Assembly: GCA_033764095.1 (NCBI GenBank) | Contig: JANRJF010000310.1 | Span: 1-19,830, forward strand | From: JBDTMT01 sp033764095 | Lineage (GTDB): Bacteria > Desulfobacterota > Binatia > HRBIN30 > CADEER01 | Direction: 5' to 3' | DNA: 19,830 bases | Part shown: positions 1 to 6,993 of the stretch, piece after piece | Layout: each line of letters begins with the position of its first letter | Numbering within the stretch: position 1 is the first letter of the stretch | Made by a program: the position numbers and the translations under genes | Notes under the pieces: model-generated | Databases searched by the model: none | What the model was told of the DNA's origin: nothing | The model's input: only the letters and a program-made list of their open reading frames with translations

Positions 1-717
1 CGGGCCCTTGCCGTCGCCGTCGTTGCCGGTGACCTCGTCCTCCGGCCGCTCGTAGGCGCGGTTGCCCTCGATGCCGTTCCAGTTGAACGCCGCCGCCGCG
101 TCACTCTGCGCGACCTCGAAGCGGCACGGCTGGCCGCTGGCGCGGGCGCGGATGATCGCGGCGCAGATGCCGAGCGCGGCGTAGAGCGGGCCGGCGTTGA
201 TGCCGATCGTCGTGTAGCTCGGGATGGTCGGCTGGCCGGCGGCGTTGAACGCCGGACGCGCCGCGCCGCCCCAGGCGTCGTAGGCGATGCCGTGGCTCGG
301 CATGTCGCGGTACGGGCCGGTGAGGCCGTAGCCGGAGATCTGGCAGAAGACGATGCGCGGGTTGAGCGCGCACAACTTCTCGTAGCCGAGGCCGCGGCGC
401 TCCAGCGCGCCCGGGCGCATCGCCTCGATCACCGCGTCGGCGCCGCGCACCAGGTCTTCGTAGACCGCCACGCCTTCTGGCTTGCGCAGGTCGACGACGA
501 TGCTCTTCTTGCCGCGGTTCAGGTGCCAGTGCAGCAGCGAGATGCCGTCGATGATCGGGAAGGCCATCTTGCGCACGTAGTCGCCACCCGGGTTCTCGAC
601 CTTGATCACCTCGGCACCGAGATCGGCGAGCTGCATGCCGACGCCGGCCGGACCGAGGAGCGAGCTTTCGATGATGCGCACGCCGGCGAGCAGGGCGCCG
701 GTAGGGGTCGATGTCAT
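1..717 (-). CDS. CaiB/BaiF family (family III) CoA transferase, partial
   Basis: The first 239 residues are in the window; the C-terminal part lies beyond the left edge. Family III enzymes move CoA between carboxylic acids or racemise 2-methylacyl-CoAs in the cytoplasm. Family features seen are the N-terminal LLAGVRIIESS segment, MQLADLGAEVIKVENPGGD (residues 28-46), RGKKSIVVDLRKPEG (68-82), the RPGALERRGLGYEKL segment (101-115) and ISGYGLTGPYRD (127-138). In catalytically active relatives an Asp follows a small residue just before a GLYAA-type motif. Here the equivalent stretch is IGINAGPLYAA, so the Asp position seems to be Ile173. That suggests a divergent enzyme or a non-catalytic partner subunit. 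The ATG at 717 is chosen because the family-typical N-terminus begins right after it. It is divergent from the lipoprotein gene at 801 with an 83-bp spacer. The substrate cannot be told. Confidence 0.9.
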   Translation of the reverse strand, partial: MTSTPTGALLAGVRIIESSLLGPAGVGMQLADLGAEVIKVENPGGDYVRKMAFPIIDGISLLHWHLNRGKKSIVVDLRKPEGVAVYEDLVRGADAVIEAMRPGALERRGLGYEKLCALNPRIVFCQISGYGLTGPYRDMPSHGIAYDAWGGAARPAFNAAGQPTIPSYTTIGINAGPLYAALGICAAIIRARASGQPCRFEVAQSDAAAAFNWNGIEGNRAYERPEDEVTGNDGDGKGP

Positions 718-800
718 CCGCCGTGCCTAGCATCCGGGCGGCGTGCGTCTCCAGCGCGGCAGGGCTTCTGGTCACGGCAAAAAGCCGATAGAGAATTCAA

Positions 801-1610
801 ATGCGAATGACAGCGGGAAGAGGTCGGAGCGTTGCCGTGGGGCTTCTCGCCGGTTGCCTGCTCGCCACGTTGAGCGGCTGCGGGGTGTACGACAAGGGGA
901 TGAAGCTCGCGCAGCAGGCATTCGACCCCGGCGTCCCGGGACCGAAGCCGATCAGCGCCGACGAAGCCAAGCAGCTCAGCGACGACCAGATCACCAAACG
1001 CCTGGAGTTCGTCGTCGACCGACTGGAAGACACGCGCACGCACGCGGCCTGGTGGTACTACGGCTTTCTCGCCGTCAACGCCGGCGGCATGGTCGCCGGC
1101 GCGGCCACCGCGCCGTTCGCCGACACCTCCGATGACCAGACCTACGACATCCTCAACGCCAGCCTCGGCGTCGTCGGCGTCGGCTACCTGCTCGCCGCAC
1201 CGCTGCCTGGCCGTTCGGGCGCCGACCCGATCAACGACATGCCGTACGACACGCACGACGACCGCGCCGCGCAGCTCGCCGAGGCGGAGCAGATCCTCTA
1301 CGGCGCCGCCGGTCGCGCCAAGCAGCGCACCGGGTGGCTGCTGTCGACCGGCAACGTGGTGCTCAACGCGGCGGCGGCCTCCATCCTGCTGGCAAAGGAA
1401 TCCTACGACAACGCCGCGATGCTGTTCTTCATCAACACCGCAGTGGGCGAGGCGCAGATCCTGCTGACGCCGTGGGAGCCGCTGACCAACTGGGAGGACT
1501 ACCAGTCGTACATCGCGCGCGGGTACAGCGAGCCGACCGAGCCGCAGGCGAAGTGGGGGCTGGCGCCGATGCCCGAGGGACGCGGCCTGGCACTGCAGGT
1601 GCAGTTCTAG
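801..1610 (+). CDS. putative lipoprotein with several hydrophobic segments, unknown function
   Basis: 269 residues. I do not recognise a family. The N-terminus is a lipoprotein signal: basic residues, a hydrophobic stretch (11-25) and the lipobox LSGC with Cys27 as the predicted lipidation site. After a charged linker (about 45-80, with SADEAKQLSDDQITKRLEFVVDRL cut by charged residues) come four moderately hydrophobic, Gly/Ala-rich stretches near residues 83-107, 113-132, 173-192 and 200-218. They could be membrane segments or amphipathic helices. The C-terminus is polar and ends in LALQVQF. An in-frame ATG at 807 is a possible alternative start; the Shine-Dalgarno sequence is weak for both. 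The gene is followed by a GC-rich hairpin repeat and faces the P450 gene. Codon use matches its neighbours, so the frame looks real. Confidence 0.7.
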   Translation: MRMTAGRGRSVAVGLLAGCLLATLSGCGVYDKGMKLAQQAFDPGVPGPKPISADEAKQLSDDQITKRLEFVVDRLEDTRTHAAWWYYGFLAVNAGGMVAGAATAPFADTSDDQTYDILNASLGVVGVGYLLAAPLPGRSGADPINDMPYDTHDDRAAQLAEAEQILYGAAGRAKQRTGWLLSTGNVVLNAAAASILLAKESYDNAAMLFFINTAVGEAQILLTPWEPLTNWEDYQSYIARGYSEPTEPQAKWGLAPMPEGRGLALQVQF

Positions 1611-1616
1611 TCCAGA

Positions 1617-1655
1617 CCCCCATCCCGGCCTCCCCCCGCTGCGCGGGGGAAGGAG
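1617..1655. repeat. GC-rich hairpin repeat, copy 1
   Basis: Between two convergent genes. A perfect 7-bp stem CCCCCGC (1633-1639) and GCGGGGG (1643-1649) with a TGC loop sits in a longer element beginning CCCCCATCCCGGCCT and ending GGGGGAAGGAG. It is nearly identical to the element at 9036-9075 and related to 14101-14220. It may stop transcription from both sides, although no T-tract follows the stem. Confidence 0.8.
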
Positions 1656-1665
1656 TGCGTACGCA

Positions 1666-2880
1666 TCAGGCGGGCGCGAACGACACCGGCAGCGTGCCGA
1701 GCACGCGGAACAGCGAGCGGCCCCACTCGAGCTGATCGCTCGCCAGCGCCAGGCCGTCGAGCCGTCGCACCAGCGTGCCGATCGCGGCCTGCGCCTCCAT
1801 GCGCGCCAGGTGCGCGCCGAGGCAGAAGTGGGCGCCGCCGCCGAAGGCGATGTGGTGGTTGTCGGCGCGGGTGATGTCGAAGCGGTCGGGATCGGGAAAC
1901 CGCGCCGGGTCGCGGTTGGCGCCGAACAGCATGGCGAAGATCTGCGTGTCCTTCGGAATGCGGAAGCCGCCGAACTCGGCGTCGGCGTGCAGGTAGCGCG
2001 GCGTCAGCGCGATCGGGCCCTCGTAGCGCAGGCACTCCTCGACTGCACTGCCGATCAGCTCCGGCTGGGCGCGCAGCTTCGCCAGTTGGTCCGGGTGGCG
2101 GATCAGCGCCAGCACGCCGTTGCCGATCAGGCCGATGGTGGTCTCGAAGCCGGCGATCAGCAGGCCGATGCACTGTGACAACAGCTCGTCGGCACTCAGC
2201 CGATCGCCCGACTCTTCGGCGCGGATCAGGTCGCTCAGGATATCGTCGGTGAGGTGGGCGCGGCGCGCCTCGATCAGCCCGGTGAAGTACTCGCGCAGCG
2301 CGTTGGCGGCGGCGACGCCGCGCGCCAGGACGTCCGGCGGCGCCATCAGGAAGGCGAGCAGGTGGGTGGCGTCGGCGGTCCACTCGGTGAAGCGGTCGCG
2401 ATCGGCCAGCGGCACGCCCATCATCTCGCAGATCATCGTCGACGGCACCGGCAGCGCGAGGTCGGCGATGACGTCGAGCGCGCCGCGCGGCGCGACACGG
2501 TCGACGCACGCCTCGCTCACCTCCTGCGCGCGCGCACGCAATCGCTCGATGGCGCGCGGCGTGAACGCCTTGCTCACCAGCTTGCGCAGACGGGTGTGGT
2601 TGGGCGCGTCCTGCTGCAACATGAACTGCGCCGGTCCGCCGCCCGGCACCAGACCCTCGCCGGGAAAGGTACCGTCGCTGAGCCGCACGCCGGTCGGCAC
2701 CTGGGTGAGCAGACGAACGCAGTCGTCGTAGCGCACCAGGCGCCAGACGCCGATCGGTGTCTGGCTCACCGGCGCGATCTCGCGCAGGCGCGCCAGGCTG
2801 GGGTACGGGTCGGCGCGGAACTCGGGATCGAGCGGGTTGGCACCGAGCCAGGGATCGTCCTGCAGCGAGGGCATGCTCAT
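1666..2880 (-). CDS. cytochrome P450
   Basis: 404 residues, the usual length of a soluble bacterial P450. These haem-thiolate monooxygenases use electrons from a ferredoxin/reductase pair to hydroxylate or epoxidise small organic substrates in the cytoplasm. All hallmarks are visible: C-helix region DAPNHTRLRKLVSKAFTPR (91-109), I-helix oxygen-activation motif AGFETT (243-248), K-helix ExxR as ECLR (282-285) and the haem loop FGGGAHFCLGAHLAR (346-360) with proximal thiolate Cys353. The start at 2880 (MSMPSLQDDP) is preferred because it gives a normal N-terminus. The reading frame stays open upstream to about 3072, but that extension is low-complexity translation of the spacer. No ferredoxin or reductase gene is adjacent, so the electron donor must lie elsewhere. 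The substrate is unknown. It is divergent from the regulator gene at 3051. Confidence 0.96.
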   Translation of the reverse strand: MSMPSLQDDPWLGANPLDPEFRADPYPSLARLREIAPVSQTPIGVWRLVRYDDCVRLLTQVPTGVRLSDGTFPGEGLVPGGGPAQFMLQQDAPNHTRLRKLVSKAFTPRAIERLRARAQEVSEACVDRVAPRGALDVIADLALPVPSTMICEMMGVPLADRDRFTEWTADATHLLAFLMAPPDVLARGVAAANALREYFTGLIEARRAHLTDDILSDLIRAEESGDRLSADELLSQCIGLLIAGFETTIGLIGNGVLALIRHPDQLAKLRAQPELIGSAVEECLRYEGPIALTPRYLHADAEFGGFRIPKDTQIFAMLFGANRDPARFPDPDRFDITRADNHHIAFGGGAHFCLGAHLARMEAQAAIGTLVRRLDGLALASDQLEWGRSLFRVLGTLPVSFAPA

Positions 2881-3009
2881 GGCTCGGGTGTTAGCACGTG
2901 ACGGCGCAAAGTGAGCAGCCGAGCAGTCGATCACCCTCGGATCGCCCGCGCCCGAGCCTCGGCCCGCGCCCGCGCCCTTTCTTTGGAAGCGGAGGCGCGG
3001 AACTTTCCC
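2881..3009. other. spacer between divergent P450 and regulator genes
   Basis: No gene seen. The stretch near 2941-2980 is very rich in GCCCG/AGCCC units and contains the small palindrome CCGAGCCTCGG. It resembles one arm of the inverted repeat at 12076-12154, so it may be a single-arm or decayed copy of that family. Confidence 0.4.
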
Positions 3010-3037
3010 TTGCCACCGACGTATACATCCGTATACA
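3010..3037 (+). promoter_or_regulatory. sigma70-like promoter overlapping a double GTATAC operator
   Basis: A -35-like TTGCCA (3010-3015) and a -10-like TATACA (3032-3037) are separated by 16 bp. Two copies of the palindrome GTATAC (3021-3026 and 3031-3036) start exactly 10 bp apart, one helical turn, within the spacer and over the -10. Ribbon-helix-helix proteins commonly bind such paired sites and repress their own promoter, and the gene 14 bp downstream encodes one. The A/T content stands out from the GC-rich surroundings. Predicted transcription starts near 3044, giving a very short leader. Confidence 0.55.
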
Positions 3038-3050
3038 AACGCACACATCG

Positions 3051-3488
3051 ATGCCTCCGGCCGACCAGTCAAAAAAGGAACGGGTCATTCACGCGCGCAT
3101 CCCCGAGTCGCTCGACGACGAGGTGAAGAAGCGCGCCACCGACCTCGGGCTCTCCGTTTCCAACCTGGTGCGCAACGTCCTGCAGCACGCCTTCGGGCTG
3201 GTCGAGGACGTCGTCCACGACAGCGCCGCGATAGCGCGGGCGGCGCGCGACGCCAGGGCGGCGGTCACCGGCGGCGCGCCGAGCCCGCGCCGTGCCGAGC
3301 CCGCTGCGGCGCAGGTGCTCGGCTGGCAGCGCGCGGTGCTCAACGTCAACGCGCTCTGCGACCGCTGCAATGCCATCCTCGCCAAGGGGACGCAGGCGGC
3401 GCTCGGGGTGCTCGACCAACCGGGAACGCCGCCGTTCCGCTGTCTCACCTGCCTGAAGGAGCTCGAAGATGAACCCCACGACGTCTGA
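3051..3488 (+). CDS. ribbon-helix-helix (CopG-like) regulator with C-terminal zinc-ribbon-like cysteines
   Basis: 145 residues. Residues 9-45 (KERVIHARIPESLDDEVKKR followed by ATDLGLSVSNLVRNVL) have the form of a ribbon-helix-helix DNA-binding domain: a short basic beta strand, then two helices. Residues 46-75 are a helical, Ala-rich linker. The C-terminal part carries CDRC (103-106) and CLTC (131-134), two CxxC pairs 24 residues apart that could bind zinc. The ATG at 3051 is chosen because it lies just after the promoter/operator candidate and puts the RHH strand at the usual place; longer in-frame starts would run through the promoter. The last 20 bp overlap the start of the kinase gene, so the two are probably translationally coupled. 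The likely role is autoregulation of this two-gene unit, with the DNA site inferred from sequence only. Confidence 0.8.
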   Translation: MPPADQSKKERVIHARIPESLDDEVKKRATDLGLSVSNLVRNVLQHAFGLVEDVVHDSAAIARAARDARAAVTGGAPSPRRAEPAAAQVLGWQRAVLNVNALCDRCNAILAKGTQAALGVLDQPGTPPFRCLTCLKELEDEPHDV

Positions 3489-5019
3489 CGACTTTGCCCA
3501 GGGCGCGTGGTCGGCCGCTGCCGATCTCGCCTCCGCCACGGTGACGTTGATGGGCAACCTGCTTGCGCACGTCGAGGCACTGGTCGGCGACGTCGTCGTC
3601 GACGCCACCGACGTCGGCCGCGAGGCACGCGACCTGTGGACCGCGGTCGGCGCCGGCGCCGCGGCGGTGGCCGATGTGGTGCGCGCCGCGCCGCGCTTCG
3701 CGCGCGTCAGTAGCGAGCTGCTGCGCCTGGTCGCCGAGTACCGGCTACATGCCGCGATCAGCCGCCCGCGCGCCGAGTGGCTCGGTCGCGGCGCCGACGA
3801 CGCCGCGCTCGCCGCCCTGCACGCGCGCAGCGCCGAGCGGCTCTACAGGCTGTGCGTCGAGTTGCGCGGCGGCATCCTCAAGCTCGGCCAGTTCGCCTCC
3901 AGCCGCGTCGACCTGCTGCCCGATGCCTATGTCGCGACGCTGTCGCAGCTGCAGGACCGCGTCCCGCCGGTGCCGACCGACGCCATCGCCGCGGCACTGG
4001 TCGAGGAGCTCGGCGGAGCGCCGGAAGACCTCTTTGCCCGGTTCGACAGCGAACCGATCGCCGCCGCCTCGCTGGCGCAGGTGCATCGCGCGCGACTCGC
4101 CGACGGCCGCGACGTGGCGGTCAAGGTGCAGGTGCCCGGCGTCGCCGCGATCGTCGCCACCGACCTGGCGGCGCTGCGCAGCGTCGCGCCGGCGCTGCGC
4201 GAGCTGCTGCCGTACGTCGACATCAAGACGGTCGCCGCCGAGTTGGACCGCGCCGTGCGCGCCGAGCTCGACTACACCGCCGAGGCACGCCACGCCGCGG
4301 CCTTCGCCGCCGCCTTCGCCGGCGACGCGGAGCTGGTCGTGCCGCGCGTGCACGGCGAGCGCTCGTCCGAACGCGTGCTGGTGCTCGACTACCTGGCCGG
4401 GGAGCGGCTCACCGACTGGCTCGAGGGCTGCGAGGCGCGCGGCGAGGTGGGCGCCCGCGAACGCGATCAGCTCTTCACCATCCTGCTGCGCGCCTTCTGC
4501 GCCCAGGTGCTGGAGCACGGCCTGCTGCACGCCGATCCGCACCCGGGCAACTTCCTGGTGCTGTCCGGCGACCGTGGACCGCGCCTGGCGCTGCTCGACT
4601 TCGGCTGTGTGCAGACCTACGCGCCGGCGCGGCGCCGCGCCTACGCCGAGCTGTGCCTGGCGATCCTGGCACGCGACGCCGCGACGATGGCGCGCTGCTT
4701 CGCCGCCATGGGCTTCCGCAGCCGCGATGGACGCGACGACAGCCTCGGCGCCTTCGCCGACCTGATGCTCGACGCCTTCCGCATCGACTCGCTGGCCGAC
4801 GTCGACCAGCTCGATGCCGACGCCGCGATCGAGAAAGTGCTGCGCCTGACGCGCGACAACCCGATCGTCGCCGTCCCCGGCGACTTCGTCATGCTCGGCC
4901 GCGTCTTCGCCACCCTCGGCGGCCTGATCATGCGCTACCGCCCGCGCGTGAACATGCTGGCGATCGTCACCCCGTACCTGCTGCGCGCGGCGACGGAGTC
5001 CACGGAGAACCACAGATGA
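3469..5019 (+). CDS. AarF/ABC1/UbiB-family atypical kinase
   Basis: 516 residues. UbiB/ADCK proteins are membrane-associated atypical kinases or ATPases that support isoprenoid-lipid (often quinone) metabolism. Family marks seen are KLGQ (138-141) in the KxGQ motif before the kinase fold, the Ala-rich loop AAASLAQVH (198-206) replacing the usual Gly-rich loop, the ATP-site Lys219 in VAVKVQ, ELDYTAEA (266-273), the catalytic loop HADPHPGN (354-361) and metal-binding DFG (377-379). An extra N-terminal region of about 120 residues precedes the core and resembles the helical, Val/Ala-rich middle of the upstream regulator. The start at 3469 has AAGGAG at 3456-3461 with 7-nt spacing. The last residues, ENHR plus the TGA stop, are encoded inside an inverted-repeat arm (5010-5034). 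No ubi genes are nearby, so a role in quinone synthesis is not shown. Confidence 0.93.
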   Translation: MNPTTSDDFAQGAWSAAADLASATVTLMGNLLAHVEALVGDVVVDATDVGREARDLWTAVGAGAAAVADVVRAAPRFARVSSELLRLVAEYRLHAAISRPRAEWLGRGADDAALAALHARSAERLYRLCVELRGGILKLGQFASSRVDLLPDAYVATLSQLQDRVPPVPTDAIAAALVEELGGAPEDLFARFDSEPIAAASLAQVHRARLADGRDVAVKVQVPGVAAIVATDLAALRSVAPALRELLPYVDIKTVAAELDRAVRAELDYTAEARHAAAFAAAFAGDAELVVPRVHGERSSERVLVLDYLAGERLTDWLEGCEARGEVGARERDQLFTILLRAFCAQVLEHGLLHADPHPGNFLVLSGDRGPRLALLDFGCVQTYAPARRRAYAELCLAILARDAATMARCFAAMGFRSRDGRDDSLGAFADLMLDAFRIDSLADVDQLDADAAIEKVLRLTRDNPIVAVPGDFVMLGRVFATLGGLIMRYRPRVNMLAIVTPYLLRAATESTENHR

Positions 5020-5146
5020 ACACGGAGGCCGCGCTGTTGGATGCGCCGCGCGCGGCCGCTCACCGCTTCGGCTTTGATTGAGAACCGTGCGTCGCGCACC
5101 GCTGTACATCACATCCCAGGTGCGCGGCCTCCGTGTTTATCTGTGG
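5010..5146. repeat. 25-bp inverted repeat containing the stops of both convergent genes
   Basis: Arm 1 (5010-5034) begins CCACAGATGAACACGGAGG. Arm 2 (5122-5146) is its reverse complement with one mismatch in 25 bp. The central 87 bp include a small hairpin, GTGCG-TCG-CGCAC, near 5089-5101. Arm 1 encodes the end of the AarF-like kinase (NHR and TGA); arm 2 encodes the end of the YheU-family gene (PHR and TAA). Units of the form CCACAGATGAACACNGAG recur as intergenic repeats in many GC-rich bacteria. It probably acts as a bidirectional transcription stop. Confidence 0.85.
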
Positions 5147-5382
5147 GGAATCCTCTTCCGCACCACGATGTGCGTGGTGCGCGACTCGGGATCGAACATG
5201 ATCGCCGCCTCGCCGCGCTCGAGCTGGCGCAGCACGTCGCGCACCTTCTCCTCCAGGCTGCGCTCGCTGACGCCGTAGTCGGTGCCGTCGCGGCTGACGA
5301 ACTCCTCGACCACGGCGCGCAGCGCGGCGGCGCTCAGCGCCGACGGCGGCACCTCGATGGGCTCGCCCTGCTCCGCATCCAT
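5137..5382 (-). CDS. yheU: YheU-family (UPF0270) small protein
   Basis: 81 residues, close to the family's usual length of about 70-80. The core EEFVSRDGTDYGVSERSLEE followed by KVRDVLRQLERGEAAIMFD matches the YheU pattern (a FVxREGTDYGxxExxLxxKVxxVxxQLxxGEAVI-type sequence). The function of this family is unknown; it is a small cytoplasmic protein. The ATG at 5382 gives a short extra N-terminus before the family core at PIEVPPSAL. The gene converges on the AarF-like kinase and its last three codons and TAA stop lie within an inverted-repeat arm. YheU is best known from Gammaproteobacteria, so its presence beside these genes is mildly unexpected. Confidence 0.85.
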   Translation of the reverse strand: MDAEQGEPIEVPPSALSAAALRAVVEEFVSRDGTDYGVSERSLEEKVRDVLRQLERGEAAIMFDPESRTTHIVVRKRIPHR

Positions 5383-5521
5383 GCCATGATGAGAGTCGCG
5401 CGCGCGCCGGTCGGGGTCAACGTGGCTTGCCTTCGCGCACGCCCTTGGCTACGGGCGCGCAGGTCGAGAGCGATCGGATCGGGTGGATGAGCGAGCGCGT
5501 GCGCTTGCCGAGGAGGTTTAG
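5383..5521. promoter_or_regulatory. 139-bp divergent spacer upstream of the solute-binding lipoprotein
   Basis: It must hold the promoters of yheU (-) and the 5522 operon (+), but I cannot place a convincing -35/-10 pair. The clear element is a strong Shine-Dalgarno sequence, AGGAGG at 5511-5516, five bases before the ATG at 5522. A weak dyad with CGCCC and GGGCG arms lies near 5440-5460. Confidence 0.5.
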
Positions 5522-6343
5522 ATGAAGCGCTGGACTGCCGCCCTGGCGGCGTGCGCGGCCGTGGCCCTGGTCGGCTGCGGCGCGATGTCGAAGTCGCCGG
5601 CCGGATCGGCCTCGCCGGTCATCGACCGGATCCTGGCGCGCGGCGAACTGCGCGTCGGCACCTCGGGCACGCAGCCGCCGCTCAGCGCGACGGCGAAGGA
5701 CGGCACGATCATCGGCCTCGACGCCGATCTCGCCGCCCAGCTCGCCGGCGCGATGGGCGTCAAGCTGACCCTGGTGCCGATGCAGTTCGACGCGCTGCTG
5801 CCGGCGGTGCAGCGCGGCGACGTCGACATGGTGCTCTCCGGCCTGACCATGACGCCGCAGCGCAACCTCAAGGTCGCCTTCGTCGGCCCCTACCTGGTCT
5901 CCGGCATGTCGATCCTCACCAAGTCGCGCACGCTCGCCAAGCTGCGCAAGGCGGAGGAGATCGACACGCCGACGGTCAAGGTGGCGGTGCTGCGCAGCTC
6001 GACGGCGGAGAAGTTCGCGCAGGACACGATTCCCAAGGCGACGGTGGTGATGATCGACTCGCTCGACCAGGGCATCGAGCTGGTGCGCGACGGCAAGGTG
6101 GACGCGCTGCTCGCCGACCACCCGTTCTGCATGGTGAGCGTCTACCGCTACCGCGGCGACGACCTCGCCACGCTCGACACGCCGTTCACCTTCGAGCCGC
6201 TCGGCATCGCGCTGCCACCCAACGACCCGCTGCTGGTCAACTGGACGCAGAACGCGCTCGCCGATCTCGACGATTCCGGCGCGATCTACGACATGATGTA
6301 CACGTGGTTCGAGGAGGACGACTGGGTCAGCCGGCTGAAGTGA
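5522..6343 (+). CDS. extracellular solute-binding lipoprotein (SBP_bac_3 family)
   Basis: 273 residues. It resembles periplasmic binding proteins for polar amino acids and similar solutes. The signal peptide ends in the lipobox LVGC, with Cys19 the predicted lipid anchor. Family marks follow in order: ILARGELRVGTSGTQPPL (first strand and ligand pocket), GTIIGLDADLAAQLAGAMG (near the PROSITE SBP_3 signature but with Ala for an aliphatic position), LVPMQFDALLPAVQRGDVDM, LSGLTMTPQR (ligand-binding Thr/Arg region), VKVAVLRSSTAEKF (second-lobe start) and DGKVDALLAD. Start choice is firm because of AGGAGG at 5511-5516. No ABC permease or ATPase gene is adjacent, so it may serve a distant transporter or act as a sensor. 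Its stop overlaps the GTG of the HAD gene by 3 bp, so it leads a three-gene operon. Confidence 0.93.
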   Translation: MKRWTAALAACAAVALVGCGAMSKSPAGSASPVIDRILARGELRVGTSGTQPPLSATAKDGTIIGLDADLAAQLAGAMGVKLTLVPMQFDALLPAVQRGDVDMVLSGLTMTPQRNLKVAFVGPYLVSGMSILTKSRTLAKLRKAEEIDTPTVKVAVLRSSTAEKFAQDTIPKATVVMIDSLDQGIELVRDGKVDALLADHPFCMVSVYRYRGDDLATLDTPFTFEPLGIALPPNDPLLVNWTQNALADLDDSGAIYDMMYTWFEEDDWVSRLK

Positions 6344-6993
6344 CGCCGGGCCGGCGCGCCGTCCTGTGGGACATGGACGGCACGCTGGTCGACTCCGGCG
6401 ACCTGCACTACCGCGCCTGGCGCGAGACGCTGGCCGGCCGCCGCGCCCCGCTCGGCCAGCCGGAGTTCGCCGCCACCTTCGGTCTGCGCAACGACGCGGT
6501 GCTGCGCCGTCTGCTCGACCCGGCGATCAGCGACGCCGACATCGCGCACCTCGGCGACCTCAAGGAGATGCGCTATCGCGCCCTGGTGATGCAGGACGGC
6601 ATCGCCGCGCTGCCCGGCGCGCGCGAGTGGCTCGCCCGCCTCGCCGCCGCCGGCTGGCGGCAGGCGATCGCCAGCTCGGGGCCGCGCGCCAACACCGAGG
6701 CGATCCTCGACGCGCTCGACTGGCGCGGCGTCTTCGCCAGCGTCGTCGCCGCCGAGGACGTGACGCACGGCAAGCCGCACCCGGAGCCCTTCCTCACCGC
6801 TGCCGCCCGTCTCGGCGCCGCGCCCGCCGCCTGTGTGGTGGTGGAGGACGCGCCGCCTGGCGTCGAGGCCGGGCGCCGCGCCGGCATGCCGACCATCGGC
6901 GTGCTCACCACGCATGCCGCGCTCGACGCCGATGTCGTCGTCGCGGCGCTCACCGATCTGGCAGCGGACGCGTTCGATGCGCTGGTCCGCTAG
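6340..6993 (+). CDS. HAD-superfamily hydrolase, beta-phosphoglucomutase-like
   Basis: 217 residues, a normal length for subfamily I HAD phosphatases. All four catalytic motifs are present: motif I DMDGT (residues 11-15, nucleophile Asp11 and acid/base Asp13), motif II Ser at ASSG (111-114), motif III Lys145 in HGKPHPEPF, and motif IV VVVEDAPPGVEAGRRAGM (166-183) with acidic E169/D170. The pattern DGTLVDSGDLHYRAWRE and the VEDAPPGVEA motif point to the beta-phosphoglucomutase/phosphatase group acting on sugar phosphates or similar small phosphoesters. The GTG at 6340 is chosen because it overlaps the TGA of the upstream gene (GTGA), a common coupling arrangement; a much longer open frame upstream is only antiparallel noise over the transporter gene. 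Its 3' end overlaps the next gene by 17 bp. The substrate is unknown. Confidence 0.93.
   Translation: MTPGRRAVLWDMDGTLVDSGDLHYRAWRETLAGRRAPLGQPEFAATFGLRNDAVLRRLLDPAISDADIAHLGDLKEMRYRALVMQDGIAALPGAREWLARLAAAGWRQAIASSGPRANTEAILDALDWRGVFASVVAAEDVTHGKPHPEPFLTAAARLGAAPAACVVVEDAPPGVEAGRRAGMPTIGVLTTHAALDADVVVAALTDLAADAFDALVR

Noticed and set aside
3745..5112. A 455-residue minus-strand open frame opposite the AarF-like kinase
   Set aside because: It is an effect of high GC at third codon positions; the plus strand has all kinase motifs, and the minus translation has no domain-like pattern.
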